A stretch of DNA of 64,000 nucleotides from Dugong dugon (taxonomy: Eukaryota > Chordata > Mammalia > Sirenia > Dugongidae). Of this stretch, positions 12,017 to 23,614 are shown in pieces. Within the stretch, counting starts at the first letter, position 1; each line of letters opens with the position of its first letter. The notes below the pieces were generated by a model that ran no database searches, was not told where the DNA came from, and worked only from the letters and a program-made list of their open reading frames with translations. The position numbers were made by a program, and so were the translations under genes. The stretch lies in contig CM057473.1 in NCBI GenBank assembly GCA_030035585.1, positions 5,692,501-5,756,500 of the forward strand, in the 5' to 3' direction.

Positions 12017-13320
12017 GTTCTGCACAACAGCCAAATGAATCTATTCGCAATCCTCTAAATCGTTTTTTTTTTGTTTGTTTGTTTTGCCTCTGCTTTCTTT
12101 CTTTTTTTTTTTTCATTTTTTCATTTTTTCTTCATGTTCTTCCCATCATGCCATATTGCCTTTCTTCCTTTGCCAAACAAGGGACGCAGTTGAGACTCCA
12201 CCTCTCATGTGAAGTTTTTCCTCCTGCTTTTATATTTCCACACTGCAGTGTAATCTGTTACAGAAAACATTCAGAGATTCAGAATGTTGTGGTTCAAAGC
12301 TTTGAATATATGTGAAAACATCCCAACCCATGTAGTCCTTGCTGTAGGTACTAATGGAACCCCAAACACTTGCGGGCATACTCTTCTTGGGTCATATTTT
12401 TATGACTCTAGAACATCTTTATATAAATTGACATTGGTGCCCCTGCTTCCTTATAGACTGGACCCTAATTCAGACAATTTTTCTGCCTACCCACTAGATA
12501 TCTTAGATATTTTGTCTGTGATTTGTGGAGGGACTTTTATACAAAAAAGAGAGAGGAAAAAAAATAAATAAAGAGCCATATAAAAATATATGTGTGAACC
12601 TGATAGAATTGAAAAAAACATTAGTTTTAAGTGTTTCTAACAAAACAATCAGTTCGAGTTTGTCATCATTTGAGCTAATTGTTATGGACTCTTTCTTGGC
12701 TGTGTGTAGCCCGAAGGTGTTGGTTTTCAAGATAACATTTGGTAGCTGTTAAACTGGGTTCCTGATACTGCCTGCAGAGTTCCTTAATAGATAATTTACT
12801 GCTGTCTTCACACTTGGCATTCACTCATGATTTTGAATTTATACACTGCTGCCACTCATAGTTTGCTGCCATTCTCTGCCATCTGTTTGATATGCTTCCC
12901 ATGTGCTATGCTTTGATCACAAGATCAACCAAGAGAGAAGATGTTGAAATCCTGCAAGTTGCTGATCACAGTCACCGTAGCAGGAATGCCTAGCCCCTTG
13001 CAAGTGCCATCTTGGAAATGAGGACATTAGAATGGAATGTCTTTTAAGACGCTTACCTAGGTTTAACATTCAGTCAATCATCACCTCATTCTGATGACTG
13101 AAAGATGTGCTGGAGGGGACAATATACCCAGGGAAGATCTCCTTTTTCACTGTTCTTATTTGGATTTTAGTTCAATGTGTTTTAGCTAGAGGTGTGCAAA
13201 AGAGGAGAGCTACAGAACCAGGTTTACTGTGGTGATTAAATGAAATAATGCATGCAAACCACTTAGTCAAGTGCTTGAAAAATAATAGTGTCATTATTAT
13301 TTAAGGATTATTTTTGCAAA
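12017..13320. other. No gene seen
   Basis: Poly-T stretches near 12062-12130 and otherwise unique sequence. A weak MIR-like segment may lie around 13210-13300. The overlapping small ORFs at 12284-12571 and 12503-12752 have no recognisable content. Confidence 0.45.
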
Positions 13321-13321
13321 T

Positions 13322-13722
13322 CTCCTCTTATGGATTGAATTGTGTCTCCTCAAAATATATGTTGGAATCTTAATGCCTATGCATGTGGATGTGGAATACG
13401 GTTTTCTTTGTTACGTTAATGAGGCCACATCACTGTAGAGTGTGTCCTAAATCTAGTAACTTCTGAGTTAGTCCCAGAAGCAAGCACAAACTGAGGAAGA
13501 TAGATGCCACTTGAAGATCGCCAAGGAGATGAGGAACACCAAAGCAAACAGAAGCTGAGACAAGGATCTCCACCCAGAGCTGACAGAGACGGAGACCTCC
13601 CCTACAGCCGGTGCCCTGAATTAGGACTTCTAGCCTTCAACACTCTAAGACAATAAGTTTAAGGTCTTTAAAGCCACCCTCTTGTGGTATTTCTGTTACA
13701 GCAGCACTAGGACGCTAGGACA
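13322..13722 (+). mobile_element. MaLR/ERVL-type solo LTR
   Basis: Begins TATGGATTGAATTGTGTCTC and ends with the GGTATTTCTGTTACAGCAGC phrase before CTAGGACA. The first 100 bp and the last 150 bp correspond to the reverse complements of the LTRs at 20742-21268 and 50215-50697 and to the fragment at 1766-1945. No internal region is present. Confidence 0.7.
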
Positions 13723-14795
13723 CTCTCTGAGACTGATCTTTTTTTGTGCAGGGAAAGAGGAAAGAAAAGAGCTACCTCTGAGGGTTTAGTTTTAAATAAA
13801 TCCATCTCTGAAATCTAGTTACATATAATCTCTAGATTAAAAAAATCTCTTCCTGAAAGAACTTCCTCCCTGCCCAGTCTAAGCCAGATCTCCCACTATA
13901 CTCTGTAATGAATTTGACCCTCTGCCTTTAGCCTCAGGGTTGCAATCATATCTTTGCAGATACTTATTTTGCCATTGTTTGCTTACTATCTATCTCCTCC
14001 AGACAATTTAACCTTGAAAAAATCACTGGGTGACTTTGTGTGGCTTCCCATTGCATCCCTCCTTGCTGCATTGAGCAAATGCTCAGGAAATACTTGTTTT
14101 ATGAATTACTGAATGTGTGAATGAAAGCATGGAGACTTGGAAGACATCCATGGTTAAACAATCACTTATCCAGCATCAGCAGCTCCAGATTTCAGTCCTG
14201 ATTCCAACGCTAACTACCAATGTCACCTTAAATAAGTCTCTAGAAGCCTTTTAACTGGTAGGTTAGTGCTAAATTGGTGGTTTTCAACTCTGCTTATACA
14301 TTGTCTCCCCCAGAGAGATTTTTTTAAAGAATTTAATTTTAGGTTACATCCCACTTGAGTTAAATACTCGGTTGGTAGGGCCCTGACATTGGTGTACGCG
14401 TATTTTAAGTTTCCCACGTGTTTCTAATGAACACCCAGGTTTGAAAATCACTGCATTAGATGAGTGGAATTTCTTCCTGTTTCCAAGTCTAAGTCATTTT
14501 GCTTACACTCCAGAAAAGGCAGGCTCTTCTATTAATTTATCGGAGCATTTTGCATGATTCTTTGTACACAGCAAGACCTCAGTAAATGCTTGGTGTTGCT
14601 GCACTAGCAAAGACTTCTACTACAATTCATGAATATTAAATGCAGGAGATTAATCTAGTGACTGGAATGGCATGCTCAGCCCTCATTTTATACTGGGTTC
14701 AGGAAAAGAGCTTCACAAATTAGCTGAAAATACATTGGAAAACTCTCTAGTAATGACAAAGGACTTGTGGTGCCTGCAACTGCAGGTAATTAGAT
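13723..14795. other. No gene seen
   Basis: Unique or very old sequence. A small L2/MIR-like end (ACAGCAAGACCTCAGTAAAT) is visible at about 14567-14600. No coding signal. Confidence 0.45.
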
Positions 14796-14799
14796 ATTT

Positions 14800-15075
14800 T
14801 AAATAAAACTAGCAATCACTTATTGAACTCTTTATATGTGCAAGACAGAGCCTTAAGCATTTTTCATGGACCAAGTAATTGAATTGTAATAGAAAATTTA
14901 TAATAGGTGCTGTTATTATCTACATAGTACAGATGAAGCAACTGAGGCCCACAGAGTTTAAGAAACTGGCCCAGGGTGACATAGTCAGGAAGTGGTGGGT
15001 CTTTCTCAGTTTCTCCACGAGCTGGGATGTTAACCATTATTCTAGGGTGGTGCTATTTTATAAAGCACTCCAACC
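14800..15075 (+). mobile_element. MIR SINE
   Basis: Shows the MIR core order: TTATTATCTACATAGTACAG, then ACTGAGGCCCACAGAG, then a GGTGACATAGTCAGGAAGTG segment. Confidence 0.75.
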
Positions 15076-15228
15076 TAGCCAGAGTGAACACAGTTCATGC
15101 ATGAAAACCACTTTTGAAGGTAAGTAAATGCCCTCTGAGGAAGATGGTATTTTAAATTCATATAACTTATTCTTTCTTATTTAACTGAAATATCTACCGA
15201 GGTATACCAGTTATCTGTTACTATGTAA

Positions 15229-15438
15229 GCGTCCCTGGGTGGTGCAAACTGTTAATGTACTTGGCTGCTGACCAAAAAGTGAGCAGTTTGAGTTCACCCA
15301 GATGTGTCTTAGAAGAAAGCCCTAGCAAGCTACTTCTGAAAAATCAGCCATTGACAACCCTGTGAATCACAGTTCTACTCTGACACACCCAAGGTTGCCA
15401 TAAGTCAGGATCTCTTGACAACAATTGTTTTTGTTTGT
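15229..15438 (+). mobile_element. AfroSINE variant
   Basis: A subfamily with head GTCCCTGGGTGGTGCAAAC and the internal phrase CTTCTGAAAAATCAGCCA. It shares its body with the copies at 38186-38391 and 51413-51705, which points to several SINE subfamilies with a common 3' part. Confidence 0.8.
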
Positions 15439-15682
15439 TTTATTGCTTTCTAACAAATTACCTCCAAGTGTAGGGTCTTGAAACCGCACACATTTATCTC
15501 ATAGCTGCTGTGTGTCAGGCATACTGACATAGTTTGTCAAGGTCTCTCATGAGGCTTCAGTTAAGGCATTGACTGAGCTGTGGTCTCATATGAAGGCTCC
15601 ACCGGAATTCACTTCCAAGATCGCTCACGTGATAGAATTCAGTTCCTGAGGGTTGTTAGATCAAAAGACAAATGAATAAACA

Positions 15683-16049
15683 AAAGAACTGCCTTTGAGT
15701 CAATTGCTACTCATGGTGACCCCATGTGTACACAGTAGAACCGCTCTTCACGGGGTTTTCAAGGCTCTGATTTTTTGGAAGGACATTGCCATGCCTCTTT
15801 TCCAGGTACCTTGGAGCCCTGGTGGTGCAGTGGTTACGAACTACAGCTGCTAACCAAAAGGTCGGCAGTTCAAATCCACCAGCAGCTTCTGGGACACCCT
15901 ATGGCACAGTTCTACTCTATCCTATAGGGTCACTATGAGTTGGAATTGACTCAACGAACAATGGGTTTAGTTTTCAATGGTTTCTGGGTGAGTTTGAACT
16001 GTCAATCATTTTTTAGTAGTCAACTGTTTGTCCCACCCACGTACTCTTA
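15683..16049 (-). mobile_element. AfroSINE split by a younger SINE
   Basis: A minus-strand SINE whose two parts, 15683-15810 and 15975-16049, are separated by the plus-strand copy at 15811-15974. The left part carries the CTACTCATGGTGACCCCATG tail and the right part carries the TTCTGGGTGAGTTTGAACTG head region. Confidence 0.8.
15811..15974 (+). mobile_element. AfroSINE-type SINE (nested)
   Basis: Well-preserved plus-strand copy (TTGGAGCCCTGGTGGTGCAG to AATGGGTTTAG) inserted inside an older minus-strand SINE. Confidence 0.9.
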
Positions 16050-16433
16050 GGTTGTTCCTCAGAGGGACTAAATTTCTCACTGACTGTTGGCTCGAGGTCA
16101 CTTGAGTTCCTTGCCAGTAGCCCTCTCCATCAGGATAAGCATGAGAATAGCCAAAGAGAATGCCAGTAAGGGAAAAAGAAAAACAAAAAAATAGTCATCA
16201 TAGCCTAATCTCAGAAGTGAAATCCCATCACATTTTCTGTTTTCTATTCCTTGGACACAAGTCACTAGGACCATCCTACACTCAAGGGGAGGGGATTACA
16301 GAAGAAAGGGAATTCTAGAAGGTAAGGATCATTTGGGCGCCATTTTAGAAGGCCAGCTACCACACAGGGAAATGTCTGTGGAGAATGTGCATAAGCTCTG
16401 CCTAGAGCTGGAATTCTTGGACTCAGGTATTGC

Positions 16434-16521
16434 ATGCCCACGGAATAATTGGTGGCCTCGTTGTGGCTATGGCTGTGGTTATGGCTCCTGCTATGGCTAT
16501 CATGACATCCCTATTTCTTGA
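16434..16521 (+). pseudogene. KRTAP (high Gly-Tyr) gene remnant, plus strand
   Basis: A short stretch from the ATG at 16434 matches the start of the KRTAP6/20/21-type ORF. After a degraded start region comes GGTGGCCTCG and then, in the KRTAP frame, the peptide CGYGCGYGSCYGYHD, ending at a TGA at 16519-16521. The normal opening (Met-Cys-Tyr-Tyr-Gly-Asn-Tyr-Tyr-Gly-Gly-Leu) is disrupted by small deletions, so the frame changes between the GGL codons and the CGYG codons. It is the only KRTAP-like sequence on the plus strand; the human KRTAP20 and KRTAP21 groups also lie on opposite strands (from memory). Low-complexity GC-rich codons can align by chance, so the call is moderate. Confidence 0.5.
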
Positions 16522-16789
16522 CAAGGATAATAATCATTTTCTACTCTATATATTTTGTATCTTCTTTTTCCTCCAGACCATGATGTATTCAGATGTTAAA
16601 CTCCCACAATGTAGGTGACGCCTCCGATAATTCTTACCATCTTTACCTTTTGTTAGCTTCAGCTTAGTGGCTTTTAAGGAACCAGTTACCCAACCTTAAT
16701 TTCACAGCCTGTCGTGCTTTGAAATCAGACTGCCTGAAATACCTATTGTCAGATAACTGAAGTTGGTTTTTATAACCCTCCAGTGTGTC

Positions 16790-17253
16790 AGGGCGTGCCT
16801 GACTCAAGACATGATGTTTTCAATAGCCTCATATGCATGCAAAAGCAGGGCAATGAATAAGGAAGATTGAAGAATGATTGATGCGTTTGAATCGTGGCAT
16901 TGGCGAACAATGTTGAGTATACCATGGACTGCCAAAAGAAGGAACAAGTCTGTCTTGGAAGAAGTACAGACTGAATGCTCCTTAGGAGTGAGGATGGCAA
17001 GATTTCGTCTCAGGCACTTTGGACATGTTATCAGGAGGGACCAATCCCTGGAGAACACATCTGCTTGGTAAAGTAGAGGGTTCACGAAAAAGAGGAAGAC
17101 CCTCAAGGAGATGCATTGACACAGTGGCTGCAACAATGGGCTCAAGCATAACACCAATTGTGAAGATGGTGCAGGACCAGGCAGTGTTTCCTTCTGTTGT
17201 ACAGAGGGTCGCTTTGAGTTGGAACAGACTCGACAGCACCTAACAACAACAAC
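16790..17253 (+). mobile_element. RTE/BovB-like LINE, 3' terminal part
   Basis: Same 3' region as 6085-6635: PWTAKRRNKSVLEEVQTECS and RMARFRLRHFGHVIRRDQSL stretches, then VEGSRKRGRPSRRCIDTVAA in another frame, and the tail ACAGCACCTAACAACAACAA. Frameshifted and inactive. Confidence 0.88.
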
Positions 17254-17924
17254 AGTGTGTCAGTTACATCGTTTGTCTTGTTACGTTCACGAAGAAGCGC
17301 ATCTAAATAGGTTCCATAATAAACTTATCTAGGTGAGCAAGTCTGACTTATTTTTCATTAACACACACCAAAAGCTCCATGATCTTTTATATTTTATTGG
17401 ACCCTGTGATTTTCATGGGGATCTGTTGTTTGTGCCACATAAAGGAACTGCTCTGGATGAGAAGGCTTTATTGCTCCAGGTCACTCACATCTTCTTTATG
17501 TACATATACTCTAGAATTAGCATCAGCCCTGAGTCAGCTTGGCACTTTCCTTCCAAACCACAACCCACAATAGAATCTTTGTCATCATTCAGGTTGTTTC
17601 CAGATGCCACGCAGAATAATAACATCATAGGTCATCTTCAGCTTTACAGAGAAGAAGCATTCATGCCATCCTGATTGAAAATAATTTTTACTTGGTCAAC
17701 ATAGTACAAAAAAGCAGTCTGCATGCAGTATATTTGCAAGAACCTTAAGATCTTTTTTTGTTGCTGTAAAAATGCAGATAATGCAACATTTGCCAAGTCA
17801 ACATTTTTCATGTGTACAATTCTGTGAGACTAATTACATCCATCATGTTGTGCAGCCATACGGTTTTAGTCATTTTGTTTCTCATTCACACATTAGGGAG
17901 CTTTTTTTGGGAAAGGAGCATGCA
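17254..17924. other. No gene; short L1 remnant
   Basis: No gene seen. About 17750-17880 resembles an old minus-strand L1 3'UTR (ATTTGCCAAGTCAAC and TGTGCAGCCATAC order). The rest is unrecognised. Confidence 0.4.
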
Positions 17925-18095
17925 GGTACACTATACAAGGCACTTCACACAGGTTATTTCACGTGAACTTCACAGAAAGCCCATAAGGTAGATATTACAG
18001 TTTAATTTATAAATAAAGAACATGAGGGGGTAAATTACAGAGCAACGATGTCAATCCAAGTCTATCTGGCTTCAGAGCGTGTGCTAACTTTGTCA
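17925..18095 (+). mobile_element. MIR SINE
   Basis: MIR order: TACACTATACAAGGCACTTC, TAAGGTAGATATTACAG, then TCTATCTGGCTTCAGAGCGT. Confidence 0.65.
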
Positions 18096-18506
18096 CCACT
18101 TACCACCATCTTGCTTAAGTTCTGACAATCCCTTATGATCTCTCCCTGTATTCTCTCTGTGTTAATCCCAGCTAATGACAGAGAGAATATGATCAAAATA
18201 TGACAGTCTATCACCTTGTGCTTCAAAAATGATTTGTGGGTTTTCACAGTTCTATTTTCATTTGTTCTATGTGAGGATTTAAAACTATTCCCTTAACATG
18301 AGCCATGGAATTATTCTAGTATCACAAACCCAAATGCCATAATGGTTATAATGTTTGTAAGAATTTCAGTGTGAGGAAGGATTGATGATACTGCCTCTTA
18401 CTGTTACACAAAGGCTTTTCTTATATCACTATTCCTACACTGAAACAACTAAGAATTGTATCATGTATGTGATTTGTGTATCATATTTTTATTTTGTAGC
18501 TGGTAA

Positions 18507-18644
18507 TTGCTAATATAGTCATAGTGACCCTACAGGACAGAGTAGAAACGCCCCATAGGGTTTCCAAGGAGTGGCTGGTAGATTCCAACTGCCAATCTTT
18601 TGGTTAATGGTTGAGCTCTTAACCACTACACCACCAGGGCTTCC
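18507..18644 (-). mobile_element. AfroSINE-type SINE, tail shortened
   Basis: Minus-strand copy with AGTCATAGTGACCCTACAGG and the reversed head TTAACCACTACACCACCAGG. Confidence 0.88.
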
Positions 18645-18645
18645 T

Positions 18646-18762
18646 AGGCATCAGTGAGCTGAAATGACTGGTATTGGCCATTTTGAATTGGACAATCATA
18701 TGGCCTACTACACTGGGAATGACAAATTAAAGAGGAATGGCATCGACTCGATGACAACCTTT
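18646..18762 (+). mobile_element. RTE endonuclease-region fragment
   Basis: About 115 bp match the plus-strand RTE 5' region at 34130-34230 (phrases GAGCTGAAATGACTGGTAT and GGACAATCATATGGCCTACT). It is followed by a T-rich run at 18763-18777. Confidence 0.75.
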
Positions 18763-19174
18763 TTTTTTTTTTTTTGTATTTTTGTTTTAATTGCTACTAT
18801 AGAAAATCACAAAACTCCTTGAATTAGTGACATCCATCAAGAACCTAGCCTTCCGAATGGCAGTTAGTCTTTTTACATGTAGAAGTTTGCTTTCATTTCC
18901 ACGTTCCAAGTGTGGTGACTTGAAGAATCGCAACCCAGATTCCACTTCAAGCAAAGACTTGCTGCCTGGCTTCTGGGGCTACTGTCAGCAGGCAATCTTC
19001 AGCTCTCAGCCCCTTCAGGGATGCCTCAGCTGCAGAGAGCAGCCTTGCCTCAAGTCACAGCTTTTCAGGGATGGCCCATGTACAATGACTGATTGAGGAA
19101 GGTGGTATAAAGCCTGGGCCATTTCAGCCCAAGTGGGGACAACTCTAATGGGCCATTTCAGTGCCAGGTCCCCA

Positions 19175-19340
19175 CAGGATGGGTTTAAGATGTAGATCCT
19201 TCATTTGCGAGCTGTCCAATCTGCCCCAAGTCACACACACAACTAAATAGCAAAGCTGGGACATATGGCCACCCTGTCTGTTTCCAAAGTCCACGCTCTG
19301 AAGCCCTTGGCTAAACTGACTCAGCACATCTTCATAGGCT
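19175..19340 (+). mobile_element. MIR SINE fragment
   Basis: Order CCAAGTCACACACACAACTA, AGCAAAGCTGGGACATATGG, then GTCCACGCTCTGAAGCCCTT, as in the MIR 3' half. Confidence 0.55.
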
Positions 19341-19464
19341 TTCACAGTCATTTGATTTTGTGATCAGGAGACCTTGACACTCTAGCATTGTCAATTTCCA
19401 AGCCAAACATGGTATGCTCCTCTTTCCTCACATCTTCAATCTGTGTTTATTCTTGGATAGTGTA

Positions 19465-19890
19465 CTAGCTTCCTAAGGTTGCTGTACCAAACTATCACAA
19501 ACTAGGTGGCTTAAAACAAGAGAAATCTAGTTATGGAATTTTGAAGTCCAAAATTAAAGTGTTGGCAGGGCCATGTTCTCTCTGAAGACTCTACAGAAGA
19601 ATCCTTTTCTTCTTCCTATCTTCTGGCAGTGGCTGGCAATCCTCTGTATTCCTTGGCTTGGATCTACATGCTTCCAACTTCTACTTTCATCTTCATACAT
19701 CATTTTTTCCCTCTGTGTGTGTTTCGATGCCTTCACATTGCCTTTTCAGAAAGACACCAGTTATTGAATTTAGGTACCTTTCTAATTTAGTATGAACTCT
19801 TAACTAATTACACCTGCAAAGACCCCATTTCCAAATAAGATCATATTAGGAGGCTCCAGGTAGACCTAAAAGTTTGGGGAACCCAGTACA
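19465..19890 (-). mobile_element. MLT1/MaLR-like LTR
   Basis: Reads in antisense as an MLT1-type LTR: GTACTAGCTTCCTAAGG, CACAAACTAGGTGGCTTAAA, CACCTGCAAAGACCCCATTT, ending near CCTAAAAGTTTGGGG. The solo LTR is diverged. Confidence 0.6.
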
Positions 19891-20735
19891 GATGAGTTAA
19901 GGCTATGCATCTTGCCCATAGGACACATGGTACCTGCAGTTTCAGAGAGGTGAGTATGAGTGAAGACTTCAGATTAGAGTCAATTCAGGGGCTGAATATT
20001 TGGACAAACTCTGACTTTGGGACTGTTTTCCCTGTTAACTATCTCTAGCTTTTTAAATCTGTGCATTTCATATGTCTATGTGTTTGGAGGTAAAAATGAG
20101 AAGAAAATACACACTCTCATGAAAAATGCAAAAGAAAACAAGAAAGCAGGCTTCCTCCATTCTTCTGCAAGAAGCTACACGATGCTAAATTACTCAACTT
20201 CATCATACATACACTCAGCCATCCCTGAGGAATAAATCATCTTCAACTGCAGTGGAGAGAAATTCATGTTTGGATTCACAATGATGTAAACACAGCGTAA
20301 GAAATCTATTGAACTGAATAAATACAAAGAAGAACAATGTTTGCTATGGCAGAACAAAAGTTTTTATTAAAAAATTGAAAATGCAAGCATTCTAAGACAT
20401 GAGGTTCAGGAGAAATAGTGGATGTCAGAGCAAAGGATGAAGTTGACAAGAGGAGCTTCAATTAGAAAGCTGAGATTTGCACTTCAAGCACACCTCCCGT
20501 TGTTTGAGGCTCCAGGGGAACCTGATCGGTGTGATGAACATAGGCTGACTTGTGTGCTAGAGGTGGCTAGCGTGGAGGGTTACTCAGCAATGCAGATGTG
20601 GTCACCCGTTATAAACTGTAAATAAAGAGAAGAGGATTTCTTACCATTTTAAATTGAGCTGATGAATCTCTAGGGGATTGTTGTAAGCTGTTAAGATTTC
20701 TAGCAGAATTCACAGTACTTGTTTTCTCACAGCAA
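19891..20735. other. No gene seen
   Basis: Unrecognised sequence. The small ORFs at 20017-20235 and 20422-20625 carry no motif I know. Confidence 0.45.
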
Positions 20736-20741
20736 AATGAG

Positions 20742-21268
20742 TATTTTAGTTATCTAGTGTTGCCACAACAGAAACAACACAAGTGGATGGCCTTAATAAA
20801 GAGAAAAGTATTCCCTCACAGTCTTGTAGGCCAGAAGCCTGAACTCAGGGCGCCAGCTCCAGGGGAAGTCCCTCTCTTTCTGTCGGTTCTGGAGGAAGGT
20901 CCCTGCCACCAATCTTCCCCTGGTCTAGGAGCTTCTCCACACAGGAACCCAGCGTCTAAAGGATGCTCTCTGCTCTCGGCTCTGCTTTCTTGGTGATATG
21001 AGGTCCCCATGTCTCTCTGCTCTTGTTTTTCTTTAATATCTCAAAAGAGATTGGCTCAAGACGCAATCCAATCTTATAGATTGAATCCTGCCTCATTAAC
21101 ATAACTGCTACTAATCCCATCTCACTAACATCATAGAGACAGAATTTACAACACATAGGAAAATCACATCAGATGACAAAACGGTGGACAACCACAGAAT
21201 ACTGGGAATCATGGCCTAGCCAAGTAGACAGATATTTTGGCGGGGGGGGCACAATCCAATCCATGACA
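20742..21268 (-). mobile_element. Solo MaLR/ERVL-type LTR with 5-bp target duplication
   Basis: A 527-bp LTR in antisense orientation, flanked by ATGAG at 20737-20741 and 21269-21273. It closely resembles the LTR at 50215-50697 (shared phrases such as ACACAAGTGGATGGCCTTA, AATATCTCAAAAGAGATTGG, GGAAAATCACATCAGATGA). It ends right beside the KRTAP remnant at 21285-21424. No internal retroviral sequence. Confidence 0.75.
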
Positions 21269-21284
21269 ATGAGAGACAGCAGCT

Positions 21285-21424
21285 CTATGAATACGCACCC
21301 AAATTGCCACCCATTGCCTTGACCCAGGCCTCTGAAGTCCCAGCCATAGCCACATCCTCAGCCCACTTAACCACAGCATCCACAGCCATGGCCCCCAAAG
21401 TAGTTGACATAATGGCTGCAGCAT
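21285..21424 (-). pseudogene. KRTAP6/21-like pseudogene
   Basis: Read on the minus strand from an ATG at 21424-21422, a one-base deletion right after the ATG leads into the KRTAP frame, giving CCSHYVNYFGGHGCGCCG, then a TAA, a TGA and the stretch GCGYGWDFRGLG. This matches the opening of high Gly-Tyr keratin-associated proteins (Cys-x-Ser-Tyr-Tyr-Gly-Asn-Tyr-Tyr-Gly-Gly) and the CGxxFRxLG module of the KRTAP6 group. Two in-frame stops and the start-region deletion show that it is dead. The 3' end is cut close to the solo LTR at 20742-21268 and a SINE lies 100 bp upstream. Family placement is from memory. Confidence 0.6.
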
Positions 21425-21524
21425 TCTCGGGAGATGAGGAAAGGTGAGAAAGCAAATGATGAGTGTGAAAAGTCTGACTGTCACAGTTTGTGGGAGCATT
21501 AGATACCGTCAAGAGAACCACACC

Positions 21525-21668
21525 AGAAAACCCACTGCCGTCAAGTTGATTCCAACTCATATCGACCCTACAGGACAGAGTAGAACAGAGTAAAGCAGCT
21601 GGTGGATTTGAACTGCTGACCTTTGGGTTAGCAGCTATAGCTCTTAACCACGGTACCACCAGGGCCAC
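21525..21668 (-). mobile_element. AfroSINE-type SINE
   Basis: Minus-strand copy with CCACTGCCGTCAAGTTGATT and the reversed head TTAACCACGGTACCACCAGG. Confidence 0.9.
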
Positions 21669-21870
21669 CAAGAAGGGCTGTGGCAAATCCCAGGAGTCCT
21701 ATTTCCATTTTCAAAAACTAATTTTCATATCAAAGTGATAGCTAATTATGGCACATAGGAAAGGAAAGAGTAACGGTGGTTTTGGAGTTCTTGTGAAGAA
21801 GTTGGAATTCCATGGCCAATTACAGAAGAAAATAGTTTAGTTTTATAAATCTTTGTTTATCCTATAACTC

Positions 21871-22080
21871 AGGAGCCCTGGTGGCTCAGTGGTTAAGTGT
21901 GGGGCTGCTAACTGAAAGGTGGCCCGCTCGAACCCACCAGCTGCTCTGTGGGAGAAAGACATGACAGTCTGCTTCCATAAAGATTACAGCCTTGGAAAGC
22001 CTATGGGACAGTCCTACTCTGCCCGATAGGGTCACTATGAGTCGAAATCCACTTGATGGCACACACAATAGCAACAACAT
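21871..22080 (+). mobile_element. AfroSINE-type SINE
   Basis: Plus-strand full-length copy: AGGAGCCCTGGTGGCTCAGT head, GCTTCCATAAAGATTACAGC body, and a CACAATAGCAACAACA end. Confidence 0.92.
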
Positions 22081-23086
22081 CTGGTGACTCAAGATGAAGA
22101 ATTCACAGCCTACACATGAATCCACAGATTCATACATAGACTGAAAACAGTCCTTTTCAGGGTTGGTGAATTCAGCTAACCACAGGAATATGCCTGCTGC
22201 TTATATATAACCTCTTTACATCAGTAGAAAGGTGAACCTTTTCCAATACTCATTTTCTCATACTGCTTCTTAATACCCTCTCATGACATCAAGCTGAGAG
22301 CAGTTGTCTGAGGATGGACAGTTATGCTCTTCAGCTGAGAGTTTTGGACTTCATTTTTGTTAAGATACTGCTCCCTAAAAATAATGATTTTAGCTTCACA
22401 CAATGCAATTCAGCAGTGTTTCATTTTTAAAATGTACGGGGAAAATAGGAAGAGAATACAAAGTCCAGCATTTCTAAGCTGACGTGTTGAGAATATTCTC
22501 TGTACAGAGCTTAAAGCTGAAATTTAAAACAAAGTGATTTAGCCCAAGACTCATCAGAAATAGTCAGGGATGAGAGTACACAGAAGCCAGATAAACAGTT
22601 TTGTGTTAAGGTCTTTGTGATCAGAATGCATAGCTGCCAATGACACTGGGCTGTGCAAAAAGATAAACACCTATGCGTCTAAAGATGACAGGGTATGTTA
22701 GGGTTTATGCAAACTTTTCCCATTGCTTGCTTGGCTCATAAAGGGATTAAAAAATAAATCCCACAGGTGGAAGAAACTCAAATATGTAACAAAGAAAAGT
22801 AATCACAAAATCTTTTGTTTTTCCACTATAATGAACCAAAATTTGAGTGATAGAGGAAGTGTTTTTAAGGATGAATTCCACGTAAAAGTAGCCTCCCTCA
22901 TGGGGAAAATATCATCGTAATCTTCTGAAAGTCTTCATGGCCACAGTAGTTGAGGGAGTAAAGGCTCTCCGAGGATTTGCGACAGGCAATTTTACACGGC
23001 TGTTTTTGAGAAGAGTGATTGCCTTTGCATTCAAGTATTTCTCAGAGTTACACAGTCCAAGATAACAGTAGTCAGAGTACATAAGA
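22081..23086. other. No gene seen
   Basis: Unrecognised sequence with only short ORFs (22723-22920, 22912-23106), neither with a known motif. Confidence 0.45.
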
Positions 23087-23258
23087 CCTAAACCTGTTGC
23101 TGTCAAGTCAGCTCCGATTCATGGCAACCCCATGTGTTACAGAGTAGAGCTGTGCTCCAAAGAATTTGCATGGCTGTAATCTTTATGGAAGCAGAGGGCC
23201 AGACCTTTTTTTCTGTAACACTGCTAGGTGGGTTCCAAAAACCAACCTTTAGGTTCAT
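23087..23258 (-). mobile_element. AfroSINE-type SINE
   Basis: Minus-strand copy: CCTGTTGCTGTCAAGTCAGC tail, TGGCTGTAATCTTTATGG body, truncated in the head. Confidence 0.85.
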
Positions 23259-23614
23259 AGTCCAGTGCAAACCATTTTCACCACACAGGACCTCAGTTAG
23301 AGAACATAGAGCTATGGAAATCTTGTGAATGAATGATGTCTGAAAACTGAGAATTGTTTGAGAATGAGCATTTCTATCATTAGTGTGTCAGAAAGAACAC
23401 AAAGTATTGACCAGTCTAATGAGAATTGATGTGAATAAATTAAAAATACATAACATAGACTTTTGAAGAGGCTTGAAGAATGACAAAAAGCAGGTGACCA
23501 AAGAAGAAATTAATCCTTCAGGAACTAGAACAGTGACTCTTTCTTATCCTAGCTACAACTGGTCTAGATGTTCATTAGTTCCCAGAATATAGAACCAGAA
23601 ATAAACAATGGGTG

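Larger units (their letters stand above)
15440..16370 (-). mobile_element. Ancient LTR-like repeat carrying SINE insertions
   Basis: Segments at 15440-15660 and 16075-16370 fit together as one ancient interspersed repeat (phrases AACAAATTACCTCCAAGTG and TGAGTTCCTTGCCAGTAG, ending near GGCCAGCTACCACACA). It resembles old mammalian LTRs, but I cannot name the family with certainty. It is interrupted by the nested SINE pair at 15683-16049. Confidence 0.4.
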
